A stretch of DNA of 64,000 nt from Clarkia xantiana subsp. parviflora (Eukaryota; Streptophyta; Magnoliopsida; Myrtales; Onagraceae): positions 43,205,452-43,269,451 of the forward strand of contig JAPTYO010000002.1 in assembly GCA_036873135.1 (NCBI GenBank), read 5' to 3'. Made by a program: the position numbers and the translations under genes. Within the stretch, counting starts at the first letter, position 1; every line of letters begins with the position of its first letter. Below the pieces are notes generated by a model that made no database searches, was not told where the DNA came from, and saw nothing but the letters and a program-made list of their open reading frames with translations. This document shows, piece by piece, positions 21,776 through 33,297 of the stretch.

Positions 21776-21861
21776 TATTAGATTACGGGGTAGATTACTA
21801 CGGAAACATAAAACAAGGTATATGCTAGTAATCATAATTACGTAGCGGAAGATGTGCACAT
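21776..21861 (-). mobile_element. E4 5' LTR, first 86 bp only
   Basis: Starts TATTAGATTACGGGG (TG mutated to TA) and is cut at 21861, where E5 begins with TGTTAGATTACGGGG. The last five bases, CACAT, would be the E5 target duplication; the other side lies beyond the window. Confidence 0.75.
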
Positions 21862-23372
21862 TGTTAGATTACGGGGAGTAATCACTACAGATACTTAAAC
21901 AAAGTACATGTTAGTAATCAGAATTACGCGGCGGAAGATTCGCACATACCTTTAAGATGATCCTTAGACCCAAGATCTTCTCTGGAGGGAGTTCACGATC
22001 CTCTGGTCGGGACCCATAGAGGTTGTTGTTAGAGAAGCCCTACGTGGTGCAAGCTCCATAGAAAAGCCTCTGATCGATTCTTGGCACGGGGACAGATCTC
22101 TGGAGTGTTTGCTTAGAAAGAAAATTGGCACACCCTTGATATAGTGAAGGGTTCGGCCGAAACTAGGTTTTGTTGGGTTGAGGGGTTTTCTCTCTAAAAC
22201 ACTCTAATGAGGGAATTGTGATTAACCCTAAAAATCCCCTAACACCTATTATTTATAGGAGGAGTAAAGTGGACAAAAGTCCACTTTACCCTCTTTATAA
22301 TTTCAGCCGGCCATTAGTATAGGGAGGCCCAATTTTGGGACTCTCATGTCAATTGGGATTTGAGTCTAGCCCAATTACCCTAATGTGACATTTACCCAAG
22401 TTCATTAGGTAAACTATACATATTGTGGGTTACCAATTACGGCGCCCATCAACATATGCTTACAGCTCCCACTCGCCGAAATGGGAGGGTGCCTGTTAAT
22501 GTATTGTCGTCCAAATCTGCATAAACATTTCACTCCTTCGATCTGCTCCTTGCTTCCGAATAGTTGATACGAGATTTGTCGTGCGACCGGCAGATACGAC
22601 GGGCATCGTACTACTCATCTGTTAGGAATATTGTAGCGCCCGCAGAACGTTGATTCCCTTTTCTCCTATCAACCTGTTATAGACAACAATTATATTACCG
22701 CGTTGTATACTAGGTCAACTGTTAATTCTCCTTTTTGCCTAGTTTCCACATAGGAATACTTCTCCATGGCATCCGTACAAGTATTCACAACCTTCAACTA
22801 GTATCCGGTTGGTGACCGCCAAGTGAATACAAGAGTCGGTGAATTACAGCTGAACTTGACCACCCCCATCGCTCATATCCTTAGTCAGACCCAACCGGTT
22901 TCCAAAGACGTGGTCACTGGGCCTTTTTGTTTAGCACTACACTCGTACGCCGGGAAGCGAGCATTGAGCCTGACCTTAGATATGAGTTCTGAGTCCATGA
23001 GGATACTTTAGGTGCTTCTTCATAAGGCTCCTGGGATTAATCACACGCTCGAGGTGAAAAAGTTTGCGCCCACCAGAATCACGAGGATTCCTTCCTAGCA
23101 CAACCGAGCTGTGACCCCGTGGTCGTACGTGGCACACGCAGTATGAAGCACGCGTTGATAGAATACCTGAACCTTTTGGGTTGACAGGAAAGGGATATGT
23201 CAATCATGCTATCACAGATTCTCATCTGGCCCAGAATGTGGTCAAATGACGAATGAAGTTCATCATCGTCTTGCTTAATCAGGTTTATCCCCCTGACTCT
23301 TAGCAAGTCTTACTTGGTAGAGGCCTCCCTCCACCGCAAGACTACCGTACCTGTGTGACTAAGTAAGGCCCA
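21862..23372 (-). mobile_element. E5 3' LTR (approximate right edge)
   Basis: TGTTAGATTACGGGGAGTAA at the left edge is repeated at 58081 beside the primer site. The right edge is placed at GGCCCA by comparison with E4. TATAAATA is on the minus strand at 22250-22257. Confidence 0.65.
22250..22257 (-). promoter_or_regulatory. TATA box of E5 LTR
   Basis: TATAAATA on the minus strand within a context shared with E4. Confidence 0.5.
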
Positions 23373-23579
23373 CATTCGACATAATTTTGCAGAGGATTGC
23401 GTCCTTCTACGACTTAGTTTATATACAGTAAATCTGATGTAATCAAAACATTATGACGTCGATTGATCATAAACTCAGTTGCAATTATTTTTCTTACAAA
23501 ATGTAATGTTCTAATATCAAAATGTTATCACAGATACATGCCATTTCTAAACCCTACGCAATCAAAGTAGTTTTACATG

Positions 23580-25181
23580 CTTTTTGAATATCTCCCTGCG
23601 TAGTGGTTTTGTTCATGGGTTCGTTACCAAATTATTGGTGGACAAGTATTCCATAGTGATTATATTGTCTACTATTATTAAAATTTAGCATGATATTATT
23701 TCTCATTAATGTGTTTGGTCCTACTACGGTACTTCGGATTCTTAACTGCCGCAATGGCTCCTTGACTATTAGAGAAGACCTTCACAGGTTTATTCTCAAC
23801 ATAACCATCAAGCAGTGCAGTTAGAAGCCTTTTGAGCCAGACCGCTTCCTGTGCATCCTTAGAGAGAGCTACGAATTCCGATTCCATTGTGGACAGCGCG
23901 ACTTAGGTTTGCTTCTTGCTCATCCATGAAATGACAGCATTAGCAAGGAGGAATGCTCCTCCTGTGGTGGACTTATGATCAGTCAATTCTAACTTCCTGC
24001 TCTCATAGCACAGTTCGTAGTCGGCAGTACCTTTCAGATAACGAGTTACTCTTTTTATAGTCTTTAAATGTTGATGGACAGGACCTGATAGGAAACGTGC
24101 TACTAGGCCCACGGCGTAACAGATATCCGGACGGGTGCATTGCATGGCGTACATTAAACTACCAACCATGCTTAATGACTCCGCACCTTTCATCTGTTCA
24201 CGCTTTGCCAGGTTCTTGGGGCCGTCACGTTTCGACAGTGCACACCCAAACACCACCGGCGTTTCCACTGGTTTGGCATCCTGTAATCTGAATCTTTTTA
24301 ACAGTTTATTGATTTAAGTTTCTTGAGACAGACATAATTTCCGGGTAGCACGATCTCTAGCAATTTTAATGCCCAAGATGTACGTGGCCTCTCCCATGTC
24401 CTTCATCTCAAATACAGATGCCGACCAGGACTTTGACTTGTTCATAAAACTCATGTCGTTTGCGGCAATGAGTATGTCGTCCACGTATAAATTTAAGATG
24501 ACATACTTAGACCCCGAGGTCTTATAATACACGCACGGATCCTCGTGAAGATTCACAAATCCGTTTCCTACGATTTCCTCGTGGAATCTGCGGTACCATT
24601 GCCGAGACGACTAATTAAGACCGTAAATGGAACTTTGGAGTTTACAAACTTTACGTTCGTTACTAGGAGTAATGAAACCCTCTGGTTGCTCCATGTAGAT
24701 CTCTTCCTCCAGGTTTCCGAGAAGGAATGCAATCTTAATACTCGTTCGGTGAGGTTCTAAATCGAGACCTGCAACCAGGACCATGAATGGCCCTTACCGT
24801 GGTTTTACGCACAGTTGGTGAGTATGTTTCGTCAAAGTCCACTCCGTGAAGTTGGGTACAACCTTTCTAAATAAGTCGAGCTTTGTATCGTTCGACCTTT
24901 TTCCATCAGTGGTGAGCCTTCTTTCAGGACTCACCGTATCCTTATGCCCCTGTGGTTAATAGGTAAATCAACTACAGACTATAATGACTTTCATTTAGGC
25001 GATCTCTCTCATTTATTATTTTCTTCCATTTCTCCACTTGAGGTCTTTCCAATGCAGTGAAATAATTGTTAGAGTGAGAACATAACTCTTCTAGATGGGG
25101 TACTTCTTTCGAGAAGTTCGATGCCTTTGACTTTCGTCTAGGCTTGATTATCCTGTCTTTGAGTCTTAACGTCTCTCCCAC
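23580..25181 (-). pseudogene. E5 reverse transcriptase and RNase H, broken
   Basis: Open stretches at 25181-24972, 24556-24314, 24268-23903 and 23887-23696 together cover RT with YVDD (in LYVDDILIAAND), the VGSLMYAM and TRPDI motifs, RYLKGT, and the RNase H start (ESEFVALSKDAQEAVWLKRL) with the DSQ motif altered to NSQ. The frame is interrupted several times and the fingers region is decayed, so no active enzyme is possible. It is more worn than E4 in the RT N-terminus but keeps more of RNase H. Confidence 0.9.
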
Positions 25182-26826
25182 TTGGAATAATGCCTATTAT
25201 CAGAGCATTTCTTCCAATTGGGATCAATTCTCCCACTCGAGATGATGCTTCTCATCGGAGCATAACTTCTATTGGGTACAAGAGGAGTGCTTTAACCATA
25301 ATCGACAACTTTCCTTATACGACTTCTTGGTCTCAGAAATTTACTTCCAAGATGATTTCCTTGATCACTAGGATATGGAACCAAGTTTGTCGAATCACTC
25401 CCACTGGGAACAATGGGTAGTATATATAGTTGCGGCATCCCCGGTTTAGCATTACGATAATCAGGTTCAGGTTGATTCGTCCGGACAACAACAGTGATTA
25501 CTTGTGGTAGGTGTTTAGACCTCCCACTGTATTTATTATGAAAAATGTTCCCATTATCATTTACCATGTCATTCACTCGAGTTGCTGGTATCTCTCCCAC
25601 TCGAATTAAGTGGGACCTGATGCCAGTAATATCCTGCTCCTGATTTGATCAGGACTCATTATTCTGAACTGTCAATGCATCGGAAAATTCGTCCTCAAGT
25701 ATGTAATGTCACATGTTCGACCACGGTACCATGTCTTTAAGCTGTAAACATGTATTTTCAAAGAGTAGTAACATACTCTTGTCCTAAATACGTGTTTAAT
25801 GCGCAAATTAATGCCGCATGATGATATGAGTAGCTCATTATCATTCTTAAGCTTAGCGGCGTGTCTTACCGATTACAATGGAACATAGTTTTACATTAAT
25901 GTGAATCATTTTCTCATCATCCCATAGAGAACGTGTGACGAAATGACTAAAACATTTATGTTTATAAACTATGCCTATAGAAGTGTGTCATTTGATTTGA
26001 ATGCTTAGCCTGACTTATCGTACAAGGCGTACGGAAGGAAAATCGTTTAACCGACTTCATCTTTCTTCGTTTGCTAACTTATTTCAGAGATTTTATCCCA
26101 TCACCGATCTGACCATTTTAGGTTTTCACCTTATGCGTCAGTCGATACTTTTACAAGGTCGTAGTAGCTTTCGAAGCCTACTTCCTACCGATATAAATGT
26201 TATCAATAAGTTAATTCCGAAGGAATGCAAACGAAAATTCAGCACATCATCATTTTAAACACTTATGTATTAAACTCATACATTGAAACGATGTGTTCCT
26301 CTTTCGAGGTCCACTTGCGCAAGGCGCAATTTACCCCAGTTTAACCTTTGGTTAAATTGTTTCATTTATGAATTTAATACAATTTCATCCAATCGGTTTT
26401 GCACATGATCATCATTACAGTTTATTTCATTCAATGGAGTAATAATAATTAAGAAAGAGTTTTAATCGGTTAATTCTTAGAGCGACACAATCGATGGATT
26501 TAGTGGCATGATCTAGTCAATAGATTTAGATGTAGGAGAAAATGTATGGATTTGATTGATTCTATCATTTATGATGTCATTTTCATTTTGGTTATACTTA
26601 TTTCGGATCGATCCCGTTTTCAACCGAGTCGATTAATCTAGATATGCAGAACTCTTTTCGAATCGAAAGGTAACTACTTTATTCAATGAAACCGAAACAG
26701 TGTATTCAGAAATCATAAATTAAACAAATAGAAAGACCAACACTGAACAATACTGGGGTCTCAGATCTCAAACTCGAAGTAGTCAAGAAGAAGTTTGATG
26801 GACTAGTTGTCTTAAACGAAATGTAC
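25182..26826 (-). other. E5 pol linker and missing integrase region
   Basis: The minus-strand stretch 25600-25292 corresponds to the E4 linker. The remaining 1.2 kb to gag has no protease or integrase motif, as in E4. Confidence 0.5.
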
Positions 26827-27507
26827 CTAAAAGGTACTGATATCATGGTGAGTAAAGAACTGGTCATCGTTTAGACTTCTTTTTGCTGGGGGTTGCAAGC
26901 ATTTTAGCATACCGATGAATCTTTCAACGTATGCATCAGGCTCATTTGGAAAATTTCCTTCTTTCTCATCTGTTTCGAATAGGTCTATCGTCGTTTTGAT
27001 CGATTTGATCAAACGCGTTAGGCTTTTCTCGTTAACAAACCATGAAAGAGAAAAAATTCTCATTACCTTCAGAGCACGAGTCCATACGTCCAACTCATCA
27101 GCGGGATCATGATAGGCTAATATGCCGTCATCATTGCATAGAATACTGAAGTATCCCGCTATCAAGGCTGTAGCTTCAGCGGCCTTACCCTTACTGAAGC
27201 AAAGGTATATGGCACACCAAAGATGCAATGCGCTGAGTTGTGTAAACTCTTCTTCTACTTCAGTCGACAGCTGCGAGAGGATCAACTCTCGTGCATTACG
27301 ATCTTTCCTCAACCTTTTCTTACTGTTGCTTTCGTGTGGGTTTTTGTAATCGTCCAAGCTCAGCCTATCCACCGTCAGACTGACCTGATCGTCAAGATTC
27401 ACAGCGATCAGAAGATACATAACATTGTTTCTCCAAGCATCGTAATCCATGCCGTCCAGATTGCATGGTTCGTAGAACTGTACTGTGTCAGCCATGAAAA
27501 CTAACAC
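26827..27507 (-). CDS. E5 gag-like protein, open
   Basis: A 226-residue open frame on the minus strand homologous to the broken gag-like gene of E4. Shared blocks are FYEPCNLDGMDYDAWRNNV near residues 11-29, ELILSQLSTEVEEEFTQLSA near 73-92, an LWCAI block, the VMRIFSLSWFVNE block near 152-164 and LTRLIKSIKTTIDL near 168-181. It ends soon after a KCLQPPAK segment, without a zinc knuckle. It is the only well-preserved frame in E5. Gag is inferred from its place after the leader and its N-terminal pattern. Confidence 0.6.
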   Translation of the reverse strand: MLVFMADTVQFYEPCNLDGMDYDAWRNNVMYLLIAVNLDDQVSLTVDRLSLDDYKNPHESNSKKRLRKDRNARELILSQLSTEVEEEFTQLSALHLWCAIYLCFSKGKAAEATALIAGYFSILCNDDGILAYHDPADELDVWTRALKVMRIFSLSWFVNEKSLTRLIKSIKTTIDLFETDEKEGNFPNEPDAYVERFIGMLKCLQPPAKRSLNDDQFFTHHDISTF

Positions 27508-28992
27508 ATTAATGGTTATGCAAAATTAGGTAGACAATAACATTTTGAGAAAGAATTGCATACATTAGATATCTATTACGATTGAATCCGAAAATTAATG
27601 ATTCCTCAGTCATCTAAATCAACTGAACACCAGTAAACCTATGGAAGATGGCTGTGAAATAGTTCACATTACCGCCGTTTTCAATCCAATAAATCAGTCT
27701 TTTAAAACAGTTTCAATCGCAAATCACCGGAACGGGAATTTTAAAACAAGCATACCTGATCATGGCTTTCCCAAGGCCCTTTTGTATTTTGGAAAATATT
27801 CTGATGAATTCACTCATGCATATATAATTCTACTCACCATGTAAATTATCATACGCAAGTAACATTCATCAAACAAATCATACTCATGCTTACGCGTCAT
27901 GCGACTAATGTTACGAGGAACTCGTGCTTGCATACATAATTCTACTTCCATGTAAATTATCAAATGCAACTACATCCTCAACATTCTAGCATACGTGTCA
28001 AACATGAAACTTCCACAACAATCATACACATTCGGAGACTGGTTTTCGGTTTTAAAATAATTTTAAACATTAGGGGCTGGTTTGCAATTCATGCTTATAT
28101 TCAATTGCGCAACATTCTAGACATGAATCCTAAACATTTCCAACCATCACAACATATCTATCCTAGTGCGCATTCCATATATTTAACCAGGGCTCCGCTC
28201 ACAACATGCAATATCCAGTTAGCTTGATTAAGTCAAGAAACGTTTCTAATCATGCATTAATATATACTGAATAATAAACAATTGCAATCCAGCCCTCTAA
28301 TTAATTCAGTCCTAAAACATGTATCTCTGAGATCCATCCCACAATCGAAACAAAAGGCATAAATGTTAGCAATCCTATGAGCACTGTGTAGTCCATTTAG
28401 AGGTTCAACAAAATTTGGATTTTAAAACTTGACCAACCTATTTTATTTAATTGACTTGAATCCGGTCTGATAAATCTGGTTCGGTTCGGTTCAGTTTGGT
28501 CCGGTTTTAATTTTAAAATCTGGTTCGGTCCGAACCGGTCTAATAAAATAGGGTTTGGTTCGGTTCAACACACAAGACCGGTTCGGTTAGATCCACTTAA
28601 TTACCCAGGTTCGACCGACCCGATTAGGTCGAACCGATTGAGAAAACCCGGTTCGATTTAAATCCATCCCGGTTTGACATATTGGACCGGCCAATAATTA
28701 AAATTTCAAAGCTTGGGCCGAAATGTTTACTTGTGGCCCAAATAGGGTTTTTAAAGTCCAAAAATGTTTAACTTAGCCACCAAGTAACATCAATTATATA
28801 AAATAATTTCCAATATTAAAAATATATATATATATATGTTCCGGCCAAATCAAGACATATATATATATATATATTTATTGCCAAGATTCTATCTATAAGA
28901 TTAAATCAATCAACAATATATACATAAATCCGCACAATATATAATATATACATTTATTTATTGTCAATATCTTAAATAAGGTAACAAATATA
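27508..28992 (-). other. E5 untranslated leader, part 1
   Basis: Non-coding, matching the E4 leader: CATGCGTCATGCG-like segments, AACCAGGGCTCCGC, GGTTCGGTCCGG repeats (28470-28650) and (AT)n runs (28823-28838, 28857-28874). Cut by E6 at 28997. Confidence 0.6.
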
Positions 28993-28997
28993 CTGAC
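28993..28997 (+). other. Target site duplication of E6 (left)
   Basis: CTGAC, repeated at 57544-57548. Removing 28998-57548 restores a continuous match to the E4 leader (ACAAATATATTGACAATATA). Confidence 0.97.
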
Positions 28998-29346
28998 TGT
29001 TAGATATCTGTCCAATTCGGGTTCGTATTTACATTTCGGGCCTCGTAAAATATCCCAAAACCCGTAAAAAAACTCTTTCGCGGACACCCAAGTCTAAAAC
29101 GGTCCGGGATACGCGTAATTCCCGGGCCGAAGGACTTCCGGATTGCCCTAGGACAATCCGGACCCGTCCCGGATTATTTAACAATCCGGGTAGGTCCGAA
29201 TTACCGTTTTTCTTCGTACGCTCACCCCGATTAATTTGCCAAGTGCGGGAAGTCGGTGCATGCATAGTCCACCTTGATGACGGTATACGTCTTCCTTACA
29301 TACCGACATCAAGTAGTTCAAAACTGGGCATGATCCTTAGGTTCCC

Positions 29347-29354
29347 TATAAATA
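29347..29354 (+). promoter_or_regulatory. TATA box of E6 5' LTR
   Basis: TATAAATA in CCCTATAAATAGGGG, repeated in the 3' LTR at 57198-57205. Confidence 0.6.
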
Positions 29355-29472
29355 GGGGCCTAGGTCTCTCATTTTAAAACAACTCCCTCACTTTTTGGAC
29401 TTGGAATGCTCTGACTTCTCTCTAAAGGCTTTCTCTCTCTAGAAGTTCTAACTTGAGCGTAGGAGTGGGCCC

Positions 29473-29500
29473 AACCAGCATTCCCCCTCCCACGCTGGTT
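29473..29500 (+). promoter_or_regulatory. R/U5 hairpin of E6 leader RNA
   Basis: AACCAGC pairs with GCTGGTT around a loop rich in C. It is preceded by TTGAGCGTAGGAGTGG and followed by CCCTCGTGCAGG, counterparts of the flanks in E1, E2, E7 and E8. The 3' LTR keeps the pairing (57324-57352). Confidence 0.6.
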
Positions 29501-29691
29501 ATTGGCCCTCGTGCAGGACCCGAAGATCAAGAGTTCAAGGTCGAGGATTGAGAGATTAGCTCGGTGATTGTGTTTTAAGGATCGCGGCGTTCCCGTCCTT
29601 ATACATACATCTCGAGCGCGATCATGAAGAAAGAAGCCTGTTCGTGAAGGAAAAAGCCTGAAGCTGCCCAAGTGGTGAAGCAAACATAACA

Positions 29692-29710
29692 TTTGGCGCC
29701 GTCTGTGGGA
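29692..29710 (+). other. Primer binding site of E6
   Basis: TTTGGCGCCGTCTGTGGGA immediately after the LTR. Confidence 0.9.
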
Positions 29711-29742
29711 ATCAAACAAAAAGCCGTTCCGCACCACGAGCT

Positions 29743-31618
29743 ATGACTGGAAGATGACCAAAGAAGGCGGGTGCAGGCAAGCCGAAGCCGACAAGAAACC
29801 AACCAGGACATTCTCACGTTCCAGATATAGGATCCACCGCCTCATCTGTGCCTTCCGCACAGCACGGTCCTGAAGTTCAGAATAATGCATCAGCACACGA
29901 GTTCGTGCGAAGGACGGGGATCAATGAAGAGTTCCCATACGGGATGCCAGCCAACAAACAGAAGCAGGCAACAAGTCAGCAGGATCATTTGCACACGCAT
30001 AAAGACATGTTCGCTGCATCCTCCATGCCAACAAGCAGCGTGCCTCCACACAGCATGGCCTTAAAGTCCAGAATACAGCATAAATTGCATCCTATCCAGA
30101 AAAGATGGCAAACGTACATATGATCCATGGAGACTTTGATGTTGAAAGCGAGAAGTCGTACGAGCAAGAAGTGTACGTTGCAAAGACAATGCACAAGTTC
30201 CATGATACCAACATGGAGTATGTCGACATAAAGGATGCCGCCTTTGAAGATGTCATTGGTTTTTCATCAAAGGACAAATAGCACATTACGCACCATGACG
30301 CCTTGGTCATAACCACGCAGAAGCCGACAAGAAGTCGACTTGGATCCTCCCACATGCCTGTTTCCACATCCAATGCCTTCTTCATGCCAACAAGATGTGC
30401 ATCCTTCACACAGTACGACCAAGGAGTCCTCCAATACAAAGGTGTCAACCCGCCATCACCTGTCACTCCCACCATGATGACCGCGCTCGAAGAGCTGCTT
30501 GCATTCCGAAAGATGTTAAGGAACCAAGGATATGCCCCGCCACTACCACCTCTACCTCCAATCAACGGACAAGTCGAGGAGACAAGAACAAAGTCCCAAG
30601 TCACAAGTCATCAAGACACACTGCACCAAAGAATAGGGGGGCAATGCACGGAAGGTACCTTCCAGTACTAACAACCAAGGAAAGGAGTTGCATGCTCATA
30701 CAATCCGTATGTGATTGCACAACACCAAGAAGAGGCATGGAAACAACCTCCAACCTCCCGCTCAAAAATACACAAGGAAGGTTTTTCCACGAGGACAAGC
30801 CAAGACGATGCTGACATCCATCACAAGGAGGGACGGAAAAAACCTGTTAATGACAATGATGCCCCAATCACGGGACTTACAACAAGAACCTTGAAGGCAT
30901 TAATTGAGGAAAAGATAGACGCTTCCTGGGAAAAGAGACAACCGCAACAAAAGAGGCCATTCCAGTCAAACGTCCAAAGGCTCAAAAACACCAATCTCGC
31001 CAAATGTGTTCCATTGAACACACCGTTGTTCGTCATCTTGAAAGAGATAAATAAGACCAAGCTGTGGAAAAAGCTCTCCAATTTCAGCAAGGGCCCATTG
31101 GGAAAAGATGAAAGCAAATGGTGTGAAAATCACAAAGTTTATGGCCACGAGACGAAAGACTGTGTTGGACAAAGGTTTCATGTAAACAGATTAATCTTAA
31201 AAGGAGAAATGAAGAAGTATGTCGACCAAGGCAATAAGCATCAAAAGAAGTCTCATGTGAAGTCTTCAGGAAAAGGCAAAGGAAAAGAAAAGGCGAATGA
31301 TAAACCACCTATCGCCAAGCGCCAAAAAACAACGTCACTCATGGAACCAATTATGACGACTTATACAATCCTTGGAGCATGAAGGTGGAGGAAACAAATT
31401 TCAAACTCCCGGAAAACAAACTTCACCGACCACTGGAGCCAATGACTGCCTTCCTTGGCAAAAACGTTGAAGAACGATGCAAGCACCATAAAACTGGGGT
31501 GCATAACACCAACATTTGTTCATCCACAAAGGTGGAGATTGAAGAGCTCAACACGCTAGATGCACTGAGGAATTATGTGGCACGTGGCAGAATCAAATTG
31601 CTGACAAATCACCTATGA
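29743..31618 (+). pseudogene. E6 gag-like region with two zinc knuckles, broken
   Basis: Several frames in succession after the primer site (29848-30123, 30303-30671, 30711-31382, 31379-31618), with stops and frame changes between them. The second carries TPTMMTALEELLAFRKMLRN, close to TPRLMNALDELLAYRETLRN in E7. The third ends in a basic domain with WCENHKVYGHETKDC, a C-x2-H-x4-H-x4-C knuckle. The fourth has a second knuckle of identical spacing, CKHHKTGVHNTNIC, each followed by an acidic helix and a Gly-Lys/Arg stretch. The spacing is the same as in E8. It would bind element RNA, if translated. The frame breaks suggest decay. Confidence 0.65.
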
Positions 31619-32619
31619 GGACATCAAACAAATCATCAATCCCTTTATCTTCATTTTTGCATATCTACTTTAAGTCTTTTTAGATTAAGTACATTTTTAT
31701 GTTTATTAGCCTTAGTACTTTTCAAAAGGAGCGATAAGTAGACGCCTTCCTGTAATCCGTTGTACGAACTCCAAATATCTAATGAAGGTTAAATCTACTT
31801 TCGTAGGTACATTACTATATCATGCATACTACCTTGGAATAACGCCAAGTAACAACTACACACATATTAATTGCATCAACAACACAAACTATCGCACTAG
31901 GAGCAACAAACGGCTTAGGCCATACAACATTCCCCATGCAACGGAGCCTCAAGCATTCTATGCGCACAAGACTAAAAATCACGTTGCAATAATAAATAAG
32001 ACGGGGACATTACCCAAGTGACAACATCATCAACATTGTGGAAGATAGGAATTCGGGATATACTCCTATGTTATACGCACGCCTGTGCCAAACCCATCAC
32101 GAGAAAAGAGTTAGAAAATTATTTCCAACATCCAGCAAGTTTACCCTTGTCAAGAACACAAGAAGAATCGTACCACTCAAAACGTACGCCGAAAACGAAA
32201 CCTAATCTTCGGACAAAACAAAGGATAAGATGAGGATTCCACCAGTATAACATCTCTCAACCATATGCACAATCGTCATATAGACATAACCTCGGAAAGA
32301 GTCACAAGTGTATGAAGAAACACATCAAATAAACCAAGGCCCCTTGAAAGTGAACACATGAAGCATACATCGCAAAGCTAGCACATTAATTCAACACCGC
32401 GCAATGTGCAATAGGAGAAGGAGAGCAACAACTCCAAATCGGCGTTCCGTTCGTGATTGCAGAAAAGCTTGACACATATAATGGAATCCTAGGGTATACA
32501 ACCATAAACAAGAGGCGTATGATAAGCGTCAACATCACACCAAAAGATCAAGTTTCCAACAAAGACAGGAATTGGTGAAATAAAGGGAGATCAGCAGCTA
32601 TCAAAAGAGTACTACAAGG
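31619..32619 (+). other. E6 interior left of E7
   Basis: Non-coding apart from weak protein-like similarity between 31800-32020 and the sequence right of E7 (41527-41760), described as a finding. No domain recognised. Confidence 0.4.
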
Positions 32620-33255
32620 TGGGGGGACCCGATCTCTCAGTTGAGAGATCGGGTGGGAGGACCCGATCTCTCAACTGAGAGATCGGGTGGGAGAGATCTC
32701 CCAGTCAAACCAGTTTGACTGGGAGTCTCTCCCTCCTCCCGATCTCTCAGCTGAGAGATCGGGAGGGTCTCCCACCCGGTCAAACTAAGGTTTGACCGGG
32801 TACACCCACCCGGTCAAACCTTGGTTTGACCGGGTGCACCCACCCAGTCAAACCTTGGTTTGACCGGGTGCTCCCACCTAGTCAAACCATGGTTTGACCG
32901 GGTGGGAGAACCGGGTGCTCCCACCCAGTCAAACCATGGTTTGACCGGGTGGGAGAACCGGGTGCTCCCACCCAGTCAAACCATGGTTTGACCGGGTGGG
33001 AGAACCGGGTGCTCCCACCCAGTCAAACCATGGTTTGACCGGGTGGGAGAACCGGGTTCTCCCACCCAGTCAAACCATGGTTTGACCGGGTCGGAAAATT
33101 CGGAAGTTTGGGCCGGCGCGTTTTTTCTGGTTCGGACCGTTTCTTTTTGTGGGTAACATACTTGGGCCAAAAGTTTCGATTTACAATCATTAACGGGGTG
33201 ATCAAAATTAAACGATTCGGAAGTCAACGGGTTCAAATTGGGCGTATATCCATCA
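32620..33255 (-). mobile_element. E7 3' LTR, truncated and expanded U3
   Basis: Matches the 5' LTR from GGTGGGGGGACCCGATC (about 41141) to the TATCCATCA end but lacks R and U5. A 47-bp unit containing GTCAAACCATGGTTTGAC is amplified about five times (32881-33090); the 5' LTR has a single related unit. So the U3 grew after the two LTRs separated, or shrank in the other copy. Confidence 0.85.
32635..33092. repeat. Palindrome array in E7 3' LTR U3
   Basis: Perfect inverted repeats follow one another: CCGATCTCTCA with TGAGAGATCGG, CCCAGTCAAAC with GTTTGACTGGG, CCCGGTCAAACC with GGTTTGACCGGG, and the 47-bp unit with AGTCAAACCATGGTTTGAC. Confidence 0.85.
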
Positions 33256-33297
33256 CATGCCCCCGAGTCAACCAATGGCCTGACCCTTGATTGACTC
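33256..33297 (-). promoter_or_regulatory. E7 polypurine tract with upstream hairpin
   Basis: The minus strand reads GAGTCAATCAAGGG, a 5-base loop, CCATTGGTTGACTC (33297-33265), then GGGGGCATG up to the LTR edge. Nearly the same as E2. Confidence 0.7.

Larger units (their letters stand above)
14012..21861 (-). mobile_element. E4, copia-like retrotransposon (whole)
   Basis: Minus-strand element with a 3' LTR on the left, RNase H and reverse transcriptase remnants, a linker, a gag-like gene, a leader of about 2 kb, a primer site matching initiator tRNA-Met, and the first 86 bp of the 5' LTR before E5 cuts it. The two LTR starts correspond (TTGGATTACAGGGTAGATTA at 14014, TTAGATTACGGGGTAGATTA at 21778). 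Only about 1.2 kb separates gag from the RT linker, too short for protease plus integrase. E5 has the same layout. Confidence 0.85.
21862..28997 (-). mobile_element. E5, copia-like retrotransposon, left portion
   Basis: Same family and layout as E4: 3' LTR on the left, broken RNase H and RT, linker, gag-like gene, leader. It is interrupted in the leader by E6 and resumes at 57549, ending at its primer site (58067-58079) and a 50-bp piece of 5' LTR before E9. The E6 target duplication CTGAC at 28993-28997 and 57544-57548 proves that the two halves belong together. Confidence 0.9.
28998..29691 (+). mobile_element. E6 5' LTR
   Basis: 694 bp, TGTTAGATATCTG to CAAACATAACA. TATAAATA is at 29347-29354 and a hairpin with a C-rich loop at 29473-29500. 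By eye it differs from the 3' LTR by roughly 30 substitutions, plus a 28-bp local duplication present only in the 3' copy. Confidence 0.95.
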
